Origin: Bacillota bacterium
GTDB taxonomy: Bacteria; Bacillota; Clostridia; Acetivibrionales; DTU013
Direction of reading: 5' to 3'
Assembly: GCA_023426125.1 (NCBI GenBank)
Contig: JAFABI010000041.1
Coordinates: forward strand, 124,001-188,000
Length of the DNA: 64,000 bases
Positions 18,076-27,094 of this stretch are shown here, piece by piece. The number at the start of each line of letters is the position of its first letter. Positions within the stretch are counted from its first letter, which is position 1. A program made the position numbers and the translations under genes. The notes below the pieces were generated by a model. That model ran no database searches. It was not told the DNA's origin and saw nothing but the letters and a program-made list of their open reading frames with translations.

Positions 18076-18888
18076 TTGGAAATCAAAGAATTTGATTCCT
18101 TGAACAAGGTTATAAACAATGTGCAGTTTAAAATACTTGAGCATGGGTATGTACAAACGGGAAAAGAGTGGAATTTTTCTCAGGTGTGTTCACCCTTCAA
18201 CAGGCTTTATCTGGTTATTTCCGGAAGCGGGGCAGTAAAGGATGATAATAATTCCATGAACCTTCAAAAAGGGAATATGTATCTGATACCTCTGCACCAT
18301 ACCTGCGACTACTCTTGCGATGATGCTCTTGAAAAATTTTATATCCATTTTCGTCTGGAGCTGATCCCCGGGCATGACCTTTTTGAGAACTACGGATATT
18401 TTAGTTCAAGACCGGTAGAGCCCGGCCTGGCGGAAAGTTTGATACAGAAGGCGCAAAACGGACGGATCAGTGACTTTATTTACTGCAAAAGCGTTTTGCT
18501 GGATTGTGTTTCCAGGTTCCTGGAGCCCTATGCCGATAAGCTCAATGAGCATATGAAGGTTTCCAATGACTACATTCATGTATATGATTATATTGTAAAC
18601 CATTGCTATGCCGATTTGCGGGTAAAGGACATTGAAGAGCATTTCGGCATCCCTTCCGGAAGCCTTTCAAAAACCTTTAAGAAAGATACGGGCTATACCT
18701 TGAAAAGATTCATCGACAGCAAGGTCGTTCAAAAAGCCCAGGAAAAATTGCTGGTGACGGATTTGCCGGTAAAGGACATTGCCTATGACCTGAAGTTTTC
18801 CGACGAGTTTCATTTTTCCAGCTTCTTTAAAAGGCACGTCGGCCTGGCGCCCAACAAATACCGCCAGCGCAACAATCTGTACAAGTGA
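18076..18888 (+). CDS. AraC-family transcriptional regulator
   Basis: About 270 residues: an N-terminal cupin-like sensor (LVISGSGAVKDDNNSMNLQKG, YLIPLHHTCDY) and a C-terminal double HTH (LRVKDIEEHFGIPSGSLSKT and VKDIAYDLKFSDEFHFSSFF, ending in GLAPNKYRQ). The start is uncertain: an ATG at 18067 is only one base from AAAGGAG, while the TTG at 18076 is well spaced. It faces away from the URO-D-like gene and probably regulates it (inference from divergence). Confidence 0.88.
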   Translation: MEIKEFDSLNKVINNVQFKILEHGYVQTGKEWNFSQVCSPFNRLYLVISGSGAVKDDNNSMNLQKGNMYLIPLHHTCDYSCDDALEKFYIHFRLELIPGHDLFENYGYFSSRPVEPGLAESLIQKAQNGRISDFIYCKSVLLDCVSRFLEPYADKLNEHMKVSNDYIHVYDYIVNHCYADLRVKDIEEHFGIPSGSLSKTFKKDTGYTLKRFIDSKVVQKAQEKLLVTDLPVKDIAYDLKFSDEFHFSSFFKRHVGLAPNKYRQRNNLYK

Positions 18889-18976
18889 GCCCTTGTAAAA
18901 ACAGCAAAACGGTAAAAAATAAATGTGACCATTTTCTATCCTCATTCGTGTTATGGATGAAAGGGGGTTATTGTTG

Positions 18977-19459
18977 ATGCAAAAATTGCCTAAGGCGCCG
19001 GACGACAATTTTTCTGCAAAGTATGATTTATATGGAAATATGCTGTTCAAAATTTCAATGGTCCAGCTGGGAAATAAAGAGGATGTTGAGGAAGCCATGC
19101 AGGAGGCTTTTTACAGGCTCTTGTACAACTCGCCGGAATTCAGGGACGACGAGCATGAAAAGGCATGGCTGATCAGAACGGTGATAAATCTCTGCAGGGA
19201 CATGCGCAGGAATGCGTGGTACAAAAGGGTAATAAAAACGGAGGAGATACATAAGTACTATGACAATCCTCCGGATAGGGACGTTATGATGGAGATCCTG
19301 AGACTCCCTGCCAAGTACAAAACAGTGATACACCTGCACTATTTTGAGGATTATTCCGTCAAGGAAATCTCTGAGATTCTAAAAATCAAGGAATCTGCAA
19401 TAAAAATGCGGTTGATGCGTGGAAGGCAGCTTCTTAAAATCGAACTGGAAGGAGAATGA
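18977..19459 (+). CDS. ECF-type RNA polymerase sigma factor
   Basis: A 160-residue group 4 sigma factor. Region 2 is DVEEAMQEAFYRLLYNSPEF and region 4 is LPAKYKTVIHLHYFEDYSVK followed by EISEILKIKESAIKMRLMRG. The ATG at 18977 is chosen because AAGGGGG stands nine bases ahead; an ATG at 18953 lacks such a site. Its stop is three bases before the next gene, which looks like its anti-sigma partner, so the two form the usual sensing operon. The signal is unknown. Confidence 0.9.
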   Translation: MQKLPKAPDDNFSAKYDLYGNMLFKISMVQLGNKEDVEEAMQEAFYRLLYNSPEFRDDEHEKAWLIRTVINLCRDMRRNAWYKRVIKTEEIHKYYDNPPDRDVMMEILRLPAKYKTVIHLHYFEDYSVKEISEILKIKESAIKMRLMRGRQLLKIELEGE

Positions 19460-19462
19460 AAC

Positions 19463-20395
19463 ATGGATAGAGCGGATATAAAAAATGCTATCGGAAAGCT
19501 TGAACCTGATCATGGAATGAAATACAGACTGGCGGACAAGTTGAAGGATCACTCCCGCAAAAGGTTTTCCTGGAGGCCGGCAGCCGCTATAGCGGCCGGA
19601 CTTGTCGTCATCCTGTGCGCGGGATTTCTGGCCGCTGATTTTATCACAGGAAAAACAGGCGGGGATCCGGGGGATATAGCCCAAAGCCCGGGGATTAGCA
19701 TCCCGAAGGTTGAATTGCCGGAGAATCCCGGCGCCAATGTGAAAATGATGGGGCTCATTGTATACCAGGGGAAAGTCTATTTGCAAAGCGCCCTCCCATT
19801 GGATTCCGGGATAGCGGAAAGCCTTATGGATGAAAAGCTGGGCAGAACGAAGGGAAATCTCACGGAATGGAGCAAGCAGGAGGATTATGCCGTAGAGCTG
19901 GCGTCCACCATCGGAGCGCAGGATGTATATTCCGTTAAGGGCTATGACAAAAGCTTCAGGATTATGGCCTTTGAAAAAATTGACGGCGCCGTCTATGCCC
20001 AATTTTACGAATGCCAGAATGGCATAACCGTGAAAACAGGGGCCGACATTTTTGGCAAGCTCAAAATGGAAGGCAGCATAGAATCGGCGCGCTATGAATT
20101 ATTTGACAGCTGGAACAACGGCAAGGGAGAAGTGAAGCCCCTTGAAAAGCTGGATGGCTTGAACGGCTTCATCACCGCCCTGAACGAATCAGTTCCATAT
20201 GGGCAGGACAGTCTGGCCGGGTTATGGGAGGATCAGAGTCCCGACGCCCAAAAGTTTGTTTATATAAAGCTGAAGGACGGCACGGAAGTACAATTGAGGA
20301 TCTTTAAGGACGGATATGTCTATTACAATAACATCGAGATTTTCTTCAAAATCGACGACGATACTTTTACAAGCTTTTGGCAGGAACTGGGATGA
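19463..20395 (+). CDS. membrane protein, probable anti-sigma factor
   Basis: 310 residues: a short cytoplasmic N-terminus (about 1-35), one transmembrane helix (about 38-58, RPAAAIAAGLVVILCAGFLA) and a large extracytoplasmic domain with no family I recognise. This layout and the three-base gap after an ECF sigma gene fit an anti-sigma factor that holds the sigma factor at the membrane. No ZAS zinc motif is visible, so it is not the classical type. Confidence 0.65.
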   Translation: MDRADIKNAIGKLEPDHGMKYRLADKLKDHSRKRFSWRPAAAIAAGLVVILCAGFLAADFITGKTGGDPGDIAQSPGISIPKVELPENPGANVKMMGLIVYQGKVYLQSALPLDSGIAESLMDEKLGRTKGNLTEWSKQEDYAVELASTIGAQDVYSVKGYDKSFRIMAFEKIDGAVYAQFYECQNGITVKTGADIFGKLKMEGSIESARYELFDSWNNGKGEVKPLEKLDGLNGFITALNESVPYGQDSLAGLWEDQSPDAQKFVYIKLKDGTEVQLRIFKDGYVYYNNIEIFFKIDDDTFTSFWQELG

Positions 20396-20520
20396 TGCTT
20401 TTGCAGCCATGGATTCCCGGCTCTGATTCGCCTGAAAGGCTGTCATGTCAAATACCGGCATAGAAATGAAAAGGGAGATATCTCAAAGCGGATTACCGAA
20501 TGGGCAATCCCTGCAAGTTG

Positions 20521-20616
20521 GGCTGGTCGATGACTTAAGTCATTGACCAGCCTATGCATCCCGGGGTCGATATATGCTGGTACCTCCAAAGTGTAGGGGC
20601 GCGCATTGCGCGTCCG
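20521..20616. repeat. perfect-like inverted repeat and one GC-rich palindromic repeat
   Basis: The gap between two convergent genes (20396-20690) holds GGCTGGTC...GACCAGCC at 20521-20552, a 32-base near-palindrome without a U-tract. It also holds one copy of the GGGCGCGCATTGCGCGTCC family at 20593-20616. The first may act as a bidirectional stop or mRNA end; nothing else is seen. Confidence 0.7.
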
Positions 20617-20690
20617 TGCATTTTGAGGTAGCGCTTTTTTACTTTTTCAGCAATTATACCGAGGCGTTATAACAATCCTGTCATGGACTT

Positions 20691-21611
20691 TTACGGCAAA
20701 ACGTTTCCGGCGGCGCGGTAGATTGCGTACCACTCTTCGCGGGTGAGGCAAATGTCCGCCGCCTTTATGCAATCCTTCAAACGCCCGACATTCATTGTCC
20801 CGGTCACGGGCTGCATTTTTGCAGGATGGCGCAAAAGCCATGCCATCGCTATGGTGGTGTTGGTTACATCATAGGCGGCTGCAATTTCATCAATTTTGGA
20901 ATTTAATGCAGGGAATTTCTCATTATCCAGGAAGACGCCTTCAAAAAACCCATACTGGAAGGGAGACCAGGGCTGGACGGTGATGTCGTTCAGACGGCAG
21001 AAATCAAGTACGCTGCCGTCCCGGTTGACAGCAGATTCATTCAGCATATTGACATTGATACCGGCAGAGATCATGGTGGCATTGGTGATACTCAGCTGCA
21101 GCTGGTTGGCCACAATGGGCTGCCTGACGGATTTTTTCAGCAGCTGTATCTGCATGGGATTCTGGTTGGAAACACCGAAGTGGCGCACCTTTCCGGTGCT
21201 TTGAAGCTTGTCGAACGCCTCTGCCACCTCCTCCGGCTCCACCAATGCGTCCGGACGGTGCAGGAGCAGCACATCCAGATAATCGGTTTTCAGGCGTTTC
21301 AGGCTGCCATCCACCGCTTCAAGAATGTGCTCCTTTGAAAAATCAAACATACGGCCGGGTACAATGCCGCATTTGGACTGCAAAATCACTTTTTCACGGA
21401 CGCTGCTGTTCATGTGGATGGCCTCGGCAAAGATTTCTTCGCAGGCGCCCCGGCCGTAAATATCCGCGTGGTCAAAGAAATTTGCGCCTTCCTCCAGAGC
21501 CGTCCGGACAAAGCGCTCCGCATCCGGTTTGGACAGTGCGTTGATACGCATGCAGCCTACGGCAATGACCGGTACCTCCAGATTTGATTGTCCCAATTTC
21601 AATGTTTTCAT
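20691..21611 (-). CDS. aldo/keto reductase
   Basis: NAD(P)H-dependent oxidoreductase with an (alpha/beta)8 barrel, 306 residues. Marks are the N-terminal MKTLKLGQSNLEVPVIAVGC, the catalytic Asp and Tyr in NFFDHADIYGRG, the Lys in ILQSKCGIVPG and the His in DVLLLHRPD. The C-terminal VTGTMNVGRLKDCIKAAD binds the cofactor. It resembles the YdhF-like group. The open frame extends 35 codons upstream, but AAGGAG fits the ATG at 21611. A MerR-type promoter lies upstream (21664-21694). Confidence 0.92.
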   Translation of the reverse strand: MKTLKLGQSNLEVPVIAVGCMRINALSKPDAERFVRTALEEGANFFDHADIYGRGACEEIFAEAIHMNSSVREKVILQSKCGIVPGRMFDFSKEHILEAVDGSLKRLKTDYLDVLLLHRPDALVEPEEVAEAFDKLQSTGKVRHFGVSNQNPMQIQLLKKSVRQPIVANQLQLSITNATMISAGINVNMLNESAVNRDGSVLDFCRLNDITVQPWSPFQYGFFEGVFLDNEKFPALNSKIDEIAAAYDVTNTTIAMAWLLRHPAKMQPVTGTMNVGRLKDCIKAADICLTREEWYAIYRAAGNVLP

Positions 21612-21663
21612 AATAAATATTCTCCTTGCAAATTTGATGATGATAAAAAACAGGTATAGTAAA

Positions 21664-21694
21664 ATTGTAAACCTTAGCGTTAACTTTAAGTCAA
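21664..21694 (-). promoter_or_regulatory. MerR-type promoter with 19-base spacer
   Basis: On the minus strand TTGACT and TACAAT are 19 bases apart, too far for normal RNA polymerase binding. The spacer holds the partial palindrome CTTAAAGTTAACGCTAAG. This is the classic layout of promoters twisted into shape by MerR-family activators, which often drive aldo/keto reductase genes. No MerR gene is in the window. Confidence 0.65.
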
Positions 21695-21813
21695 GAGGAA
21701 GATTAAAAATCTTCAATTCGCAATTCTGGAACTATTTTCTTTCATTATCGTCAATATTCATAGATTTTGCTGTAAAACCTATAGTTTAATAAAGTAAAAA
21801 AGGTATTTAAACG

Positions 21814-22281
21814 ATGAGTAACGGAATAAAAATTATATCCGGCTGGTTTATCATAACCATAGCCTACATAGCCGTATTTGCAGTTTTTGGGCAGTTTGTG
21901 ACGTATGATTCCAACCTGGGGGTTACGAATTATGAAAAGTCTCCTTTCTTAAAGCCTGTATTGGGAGCTTTGCTGACCATCATACCCTATATGCTTGCCG
22001 GGTTATACTGCAGAATAGTTTTCAAAGGCCGGCCGCTGATGAATGCCTGGTTGGTGAGCTTTATACCCAGTCTTGGGGACAAACTGGCGATTTATCTGTT
22101 AAGCGCCTTGATTTATGAGATGAATCCTCTGGCAATTCCCCAGGTTATGTACCGGATAAATAGCGGAGGTGACCAGACAGCGCCGTTTTTCACAGATGGC
22201 TATATCGTTTTAAGTATTGTATTTGGCAATCTTATTTGCATTTTATTTGCTTCCCTTTTCCAAAAAAGAGACAAAAGATAA
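21814..22281 (+). CDS. small integral membrane protein, unknown function
   Basis: 155 residues with about four hydrophobic helices (near 8-28, 48-68, 80-100 and 128-148). I do not recognise a family. It begins at an ATG 200 bases after the divergent aldo/keto reductase. The next gene follows after 25 bases on the same strand, so the two are probably co-transcribed. Confidence 0.65.
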   Translation: MSNGIKIISGWFIITIAYIAVFAVFGQFVTYDSNLGVTNYEKSPFLKPVLGALLTIIPYMLAGLYCRIVFKGRPLMNAWLVSFIPSLGDKLAIYLLSALIYEMNPLAIPQVMYRINSGGDQTAPFFTDGYIVLSIVFGNLICILFASLFQKRDKR

Positions 22282-22306
22282 TCTTGAATAAAGAGAGGTA
22301 ACAAAG

Positions 22307-22714
22307 ATGGGCAGGAAAAAAGTTTCTATCGTAATCGTCCTATTCATTGTATGCATTGGAATCCTGGCTGCCGTTATAATTAATGACTATCGGAGCTTTA
22401 CCCCGGAAAAATGGCTTGAAGAGCCTGATAAAAGATATGTGATCGTTAAAAATATGGTAAAAAAATATGATTTCGGGAATATGACCAGGGAGCAGGTAAT
22501 CAGCTTGCTGGGGGAGACGGAAAAGGACAGGAAAGCTGTTGGGTTCGCCCTAAGGAACGATGGTACGGGACCAATCGTTCAATTGGACAGTCCGAACAGC
22601 ATGGTTTATTATACAAAAACCGGGCGAACGCCGGAAGAATATCGAGGGTTCTATCTGCTGTTTGACGACAATGGCAAAGTCGTCGATTATGCAATTATAC
22701 GCTTTACTACATAA
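22307..22714 (+). CDS. small exported protein with BamE/SmpA-like fold
   Basis: 135 residues with an N-terminal membrane anchor (about 5-25). The exported part contains FGNMTREQVISLLGETEKD and later FYLLFDDNGKVVDYAIIRF. That spacing resembles the BamE/SmpA-like fold found in small secreted proteins of Firmicutes, where the role is unknown. AGAGAGG stands before the ATG. It is probably in an operon with the membrane protein upstream. Confidence 0.6.
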   Translation: MGRKKVSIVIVLFIVCIGILAAVIINDYRSFTPEKWLEEPDKRYVIVKNMVKKYDFGNMTREQVISLLGETEKDRKAVGFALRNDGTGPIVQLDSPNSMVYYTKTGRTPEEYRGFYLLFDDNGKVVDYAIIRFTT

Positions 22715-22847
22715 CTGGTACTCTGTATTGAATCTTTTTGTAGGACAATATGATGAAGCCGGACGGCAAGAGTAAAAATTACAATTGGGTTTGAGCCGGT
22801 CGGATTCCTTGAATATATTTCCCGAATGATATGAATCGTGTTAATGA

Positions 22848-23040
22848 AGGAGCTTGTGACTATTGAGGTACTGTCGTTGCGAGCGAAACGAAGTGGATCG
22901 CGGCAATCTAATAAAATGCTATCTCAGTCAGAAGCAGAGATTGCCACGTCGCTTTGCTCCTCGCAATGACAACCGGGGCACCTGAATAGTCACAGGAGCT
23001 TCACAGCAATGACAACCGGGGTACCTGAATAGTCACAAGA
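22848..23040. mobile_element. MITE, copy A, with 16-bp ends and 8-bp target duplication
   Basis: The gene-free stretch 22715-23147 holds a 138-base non-coding element at 22856-22993. Its ends are GTGACTATTGAGGTAC-like and GTACCTGAATAGTCAC-like inverted repeats. Inner parts also pair (GGCAATC with GATTGCC; TTGCGAGCGAAACGAAG-like with CTTTGCTCCTCGCAA-like), so the whole can fold on itself. AGGAGCTT occurs on both sides, a target-site duplication. The right end is then repeated once in a 43-base tandem unit (22994-23036) with a further partial unit. The same element is at 59372-59508. Confidence 0.8.
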
Positions 23041-23147
23041 GCTTCACAGCAATGACAGCGAGTGGAAGTCTTTCTACTGGAAAAAAGAATGGTCCTGTGT
23101 TATGATAGGAGGAATCAGACTGACTACACGCCTTGACTGGGGGGAAT

Positions 23148-24056
23148 GTGAGCCTGGACAAAAGACTTCAAATTCAATTTAACAGGGCGGAGAAGACGTT
23201 CAGCAGAACAGTCCCGTTTAAAGTCTACCGTATCACCAATAGCGGTCTTTCCGGAATGATTGACCATACGCATGACTACATGCAGATATGGTATGTTCAG
23301 AAGGGCTGCTGCGAGCATTACATTGACGGAAACCGGCATCTGCTTGTGAAAGGTAATCTTTTTGTACTGCCGCCCTTTGTTGTGCACAAGATCAAAGCGA
23401 TTCAGGGAGAGGACGTAGAAATCATCGGCTGTGAGTTTCTTACGGATTTTGTCAGCAAGCACGAAAGCTTATCGTATAAAGACAGCGGGTTTTTTGACTT
23501 TGCCTTTATCGAGCCTTTTTTAATGTCCATGGAGGCCGTCAGGCCAAGGCTTCAACTGGCAGGCAAAAGCCAGGCGGTTGTGGAAGAACTGATGCAGGAA
23601 ATGTATCATGAATACTGCAACAAAAAAAAATATTTCGAAATAATCGTCAAGTCCGACCTGCTCAAATTGCTCGCAAATGTTGCACGGGTGTATGAAGAAT
23701 CGGAAGACCCTAAGAACGAAGAGCTGTTCGGAAGGTACAGGGAGGCTGTCAATGCCGCCATCAGCTACATTGTTGAGAACTACAACGCAAACATTTATAT
23801 TGAAGACGTATGTAAAATAGCCATGATGTCGCAAACTTATTTTTCATACCTTTTCAAGCAGATCACAGGATATACCTTTGTCGAATATGTCAACAACCTT
23901 CGAATTAAAAAGGCAATGGAAATGCTGAAGGATTTTGATACTTCCATTACCGATATATGCTATACCGTAGGCTTTAACGATGCTGCCTATTTCAACAGGG
24001 TTTTCAGAAAAGAGACCGGCCTGTCTCCCCGGCGGTACAGAAACCTTTCAAAATGA
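23148..24056 (+). CDS. AraC-family transcriptional regulator
   Basis: About 302 residues. The N-terminal cupin contains DHTHDYMQIWYVQKGCCEHY and LFVLPPFVVHKIK. The C-terminal double HTH contains IEDVCKIAMMSQTYFSYLFK and ITDICYTVGFNDAAYFNRVF, ending with GLSPRRYR. A GTG start at 23148 follows GGGGGG closely; a TTG 15 bases earlier is also in frame. Its target is unclear: the nearest genes are other regulators. Confidence 0.85.
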   Translation: MSLDKRLQIQFNRAEKTFSRTVPFKVYRITNSGLSGMIDHTHDYMQIWYVQKGCCEHYIDGNRHLLVKGNLFVLPPFVVHKIKAIQGEDVEIIGCEFLTDFVSKHESLSYKDSGFFDFAFIEPFLMSMEAVRPRLQLAGKSQAVVEELMQEMYHEYCNKKKYFEIIVKSDLLKLLANVARVYEESEDPKNEELFGRYREAVNAAISYIVENYNANIYIEDVCKIAMMSQTYFSYLFKQITGYTFVEYVNNLRIKKAMEMLKDFDTSITDICYTVGFNDAAYFNRVFRKETGLSPRRYRNLSK

Positions 24057-24161
24057 AGCTGAACCGCTTTTTCTGCAAATGCAGGCTGCATGGCGAGCAG
24101 CAGTTACTGCCAGTCCGGGCGCTCCAAGGCCGTATTTTTTGGCGCAGAAGTTTTGATGATC

Positions 24162-25076
24162 CTATAAGTCGCTTATTGATTGAACCAAATGCCCTCCTTC
24201 GCTGTATTGTTTTTGTAATTGGACAAAATGGTTATAGTATTGCCGAGGTGAAAGGCCGTACATTTTCTTGAATGCCCGGACAAAGGCCGAATAGTCCCCA
24301 AAGCCGCACTCCGGGCAGGCTTCGGCCGCGGGCCTTCCCTGCCTGAGCATGAAGCCGGCATGAATCAGTCTTTTCTGCAGAATGTAATGATGGATGGAAT
24401 ATCCGGTATACTCCTTGAACCGGTGCATTAGATAATACCTGCTCATATAAAATGCAGCAGAAAGCGTATCAATGGATAAATCCTCCGCAAGATTGGCGTT
24501 GATATGCTTCAATACTTTGTTGATATTCATGTCAACACCGGTATTTCCGGAAGCAGTGCCGCTTTTTCCCTCCATGGATAAACGGTTTATCAGTACGATA
24601 AATTGTATAAAAAGCGCATTTTTAAATATTCTGTTCCCGAAATCATCACATTTGTTTGCCTCTTCCATCTGGACAATGATGTTTTTGATCCGGCTCATTT
24701 TGTCGTCATCGCTGTTTAATCGATTGCAGCCTTCAGCTGCCGCCAGGCTGAAACAGGTTTGCAGGTTGCATTCCCTGGAGCTGTGCTTCTCAAGAAAAAG
24801 CGGGTTGATCCAGATCACGACACGCTCATACATTTCACCCGGCAAGACCTCCGTTTTATGCACTTCCATGCTGTTTACCAGCAAAATATCCCACGGCTTC
24901 AGCGCATACATTCTCCCTTCGATATAGTAGACCACCTTGCCGGAAATTAGAATCACAATCTTGTTGAAATCATGGTGGTGGGCTTCGAACTGCATATGTT
25001 TCATGTCCTTCAAATGAAAGTATTCAAAATCCCCTTTGAGAAAACCTCTTTTTATATTGAGCGCTTCCGTATCCAC
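24162..25076 (-). CDS. AraC-family transcriptional regulator
   Basis: 304 residues with N-terminal cupin (FEAHHHDFNKIVILISGKVV, PWDILLVNSMEVHKTEV) and C-terminal double HTH (SIDTLSAAFYMSRYYLMHRF, then AAEACPECGFGDYSAFVRAF and GLSPRQYY). It is divergent from the EamA-type transporter at 25211 with about 130 bases between, so it may control that transporter in response to the transported compound. This is inferred from position only. Confidence 0.87.
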   Translation of the reverse strand: MDTEALNIKRGFLKGDFEYFHLKDMKHMQFEAHHHDFNKIVILISGKVVYYIEGRMYALKPWDILLVNSMEVHKTEVLPGEMYERVVIWINPLFLEKHSSRECNLQTCFSLAAAEGCNRLNSDDDKMSRIKNIIVQMEEANKCDDFGNRIFKNALFIQFIVLINRLSMEGKSGTASGNTGVDMNINKVLKHINANLAEDLSIDTLSAAFYMSRYYLMHRFKEYTGYSIHHYILQKRLIHAGFMLRQGRPAAEACPECGFGDYSAFVRAFKKMYGLSPRQYYNHFVQLQKQYSEGGHLVQSISDL

Positions 25077-25210
25077 TTTTTCTTCTCCTCCTGATTCGAT
25101 TCTATTTCTAGTTTACAGCACATTTTGCAATATATAAAGCATTTCCTGCAATAAACATAGTAAATATTTTGAATATACTAGTATCAGAATCGATAGCAAA
25201 GGATGATTGG

Positions 25211-26161
25211 GTGAATCGAATGAGTTTTGTTAAAAAGAGCAATGCCATGGTTTTTTTGGTTCTTAACGCTGTGATGTGGGGCTCTACCTATGTATGGTCC
25301 AAAATGCTGCTTTCGTATCTTCCGCGCTTTTCTATCCTGTTTTTATGCTCATTGGGAGGCATAATTTCGACATACATCCTGTTCCACCGCCAGATTAAAG
25401 CGATACCGAGAGCTTCACTCCTCCCCAGCTTGATTGTCAGCAGCTTCTCCATTTTGAGCAACACCTTCTTCATGCTTGCTCTGCAGCACACCAGCAGCTC
25501 TAATACCGCCTTCATCGTCCAGATGTCGGTAATTTTCACTCCGCTCCTTGTGGCGCTGTCATCCGGCAGGATGCCGCAAAAAAGGATATTCGGCAGCGCT
25601 TTTACGGCTTTGGCGGGACTGTTTTTAATTACATGCGATTTCAACGACTTTCATATCAATGTGGGAGATCTGCTGGCAGTATGCAACGCGTTGTTCTTCT
25701 CATTGTTTCTCACAGGCCAGAACCGTATTTTGGGAAAAGTGGACCCGGTTCACTTTTCTTTTATCCATCATATTTCCAACGCGTTTGTTTTTGCTGCTCT
25801 GGCGTGTGTTTTCGAAGTGCGCGGACTTCACGTCGAAAGGCTTGCATCACCCGTGTTTGCAGCTCTGATATCCGTAAATATACTGTTTTCGGTGGTTACG
25901 GTCCTGTTCCAGAGCGTGGCAATAAAGCATGTGAAACCGGAGCATGCAACGCTGATTTATACCCTTGAACCGGTTACAACCCTGATCCTTGCATGGAACT
26001 TTATGAATGAACAGCCGGATGGGCTCAAATCTGCGGCTGGCTGCCTATTGATACTGGCGGCGATCGCCCTGTCTGTTTGCAAACCGTTTTTGCCGAAAGC
26101 CGGAGCGCCCCGCTTATTCCGAAAGGAACTGTTTAGTGAAAGAACCCGTCAGGAGCAATAA
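25211..26161 (+). CDS. EamA/DMT-family transporter
   Basis: About 316 residues with ten predicted membrane helices in two EamA repeats, the drug/metabolite transporter layout. The first repeat opens with VLNAVMWGSTYVWSKMLL and the second has the matching TLIYTLEPVTTLILAW. Such proteins export or import small metabolites; the substrate cannot be read from sequence. GTG at 25211 is preceded by AAAGGATG. It is convergent with the AraC gene at 26181. Confidence 0.88.
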   Translation: MNRMSFVKKSNAMVFLVLNAVMWGSTYVWSKMLLSYLPRFSILFLCSLGGIISTYILFHRQIKAIPRASLLPSLIVSSFSILSNTFFMLALQHTSSSNTAFIVQMSVIFTPLLVALSSGRMPQKRIFGSAFTALAGLFLITCDFNDFHINVGDLLAVCNALFFSLFLTGQNRILGKVDPVHFSFIHHISNAFVFAALACVFEVRGLHVERLASPVFAALISVNILFSVVTVLFQSVAIKHVKPEHATLIYTLEPVTTLILAWNFMNEQPDGLKSAAGCLLILAAIALSVCKPFLPKAGAPRLFRKELFSERTRQEQ

Positions 26162-26180
26162 GCTGCAAAAAGCAGCAGGT

Positions 26181-26996
26181 TCACTTCTTATTGAGATGGG
26201 TATTGACATAAAGGTCCCTATATTTCTTAGGGCTTACGGTTTCATGATACTTGAAGAATTTAATGAACTGGTTCAGGCTGTGCCAGCCAAGGATGTCCGA
26301 TATCTGCTTGATGGAATAAAAGGAAGTGATCAGAAGGTTTTTCGCAGCTTTAATCCTTTCGGCGTAGATATACTCTTTGATTCCCATGTTGAAATCGGTT
26401 TTAAACAGACGGGTCAAATAGTCGGGGTTGTATCTGAACTTTTCGGACACCATCATGACGGATATTTTCTTGTCACTGTTTATCCTGATCCATTCGGCGA
26501 TTTCATTTGTCAGACGTCTGCCCTGCTTGTACAGGTGATTGTATTGCGCCAGCAGTTCACATAGGATAGTGCCCGCAATAAGGTCGGGGGTAAAATCGGG
26601 ATACAGCGGAGAATTTGTCGTATCAAGCAGTTGGCTCAGCAGCGTTTTCATTTTCAGATTATCCGATAGTGCGAAGGACTTTGGTAATTTTTCAAGCATG
26701 GAATAATCGGATATATAAAAGTGAAACCAGTAAAACGATGTGCCCGCAACGCTGGTTTTGTATCCTCTGTGCATGCGCCCGGGCAGGAGGATGATAACCT
26801 CATTTTCATTGATAATATGCTGGTGGTAGTCTTCTTCAAGATAGATTCTGCCTTTTACAACATAAATCAACTCGTATGAGTCTATTACCCGCTTGGGATG
26901 GATCCACTCGTCGTTCTGTGCCTCAAAAAGACCGGATGATGCGTAAACGACATTGGTGTTGCCGTTGTTTATGGTTATCATATCGGTTTTTCTCAC
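26181..26996 (-). CDS. AraC-family transcriptional regulator
   Basis: 271 residues. The N-terminal cupin has ELIYVVKGRIYLEEDYHQHI and VIILLPGRMHRGYKT. The C-terminal HTH pair is ISVMMVSEKFRYNPDYLTRL and IKQISDILGWHSLNQFIKFF, ending with TVSPKKYRDLY. It is divergent from the GH127 gene at 27095 with about 100 bases between and is the likely regulator of that glycan locus. Start codons at 26996 (GTG) and 26981 (ATG) are both possible. Confidence 0.87.
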   Translation of the reverse strand: MRKTDMITINNGNTNVVYASSGLFEAQNDEWIHPKRVIDSYELIYVVKGRIYLEEDYHQHIINENEVIILLPGRMHRGYKTSVAGTSFYWFHFYISDYSMLEKLPKSFALSDNLKMKTLLSQLLDTTNSPLYPDFTPDLIAGTILCELLAQYNHLYKQGRRLTNEIAEWIRINSDKKISVMMVSEKFRYNPDYLTRLFKTDFNMGIKEYIYAERIKAAKNLLITSFYSIKQISDILGWHSLNQFIKFFKYHETVSPKKYRDLYVNTHLNKK

Positions 26997-27016
26997 TTTA
27001 TGTATCGTTTTTGATA

Positions 27017-27045
27017 TTGAAAGAACAGGTATGCTCTTATATAAT
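27017..27045 (+). promoter_or_regulatory. promoter of the GH127 gene
   Basis: TTGAAA at 27017-27022 and TATAAT at 27040-27045, spacer 17 bases. It lies in the divergent gap with the AraC gene, so an AraC site would be expected just upstream; I could not define one. Confidence 0.65.
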
Positions 27046-27094
27046 TATAATAAGCTTTTAGTCAGCGAAGGTCAATACTATTAGGGGCAGAGAC

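Noticed and set aside
22994..23060. Separate third MITE copy
   Set aside because: Only the right end is present in 43-base tandem units, so it is a local duplication of copy A, not another insertion.
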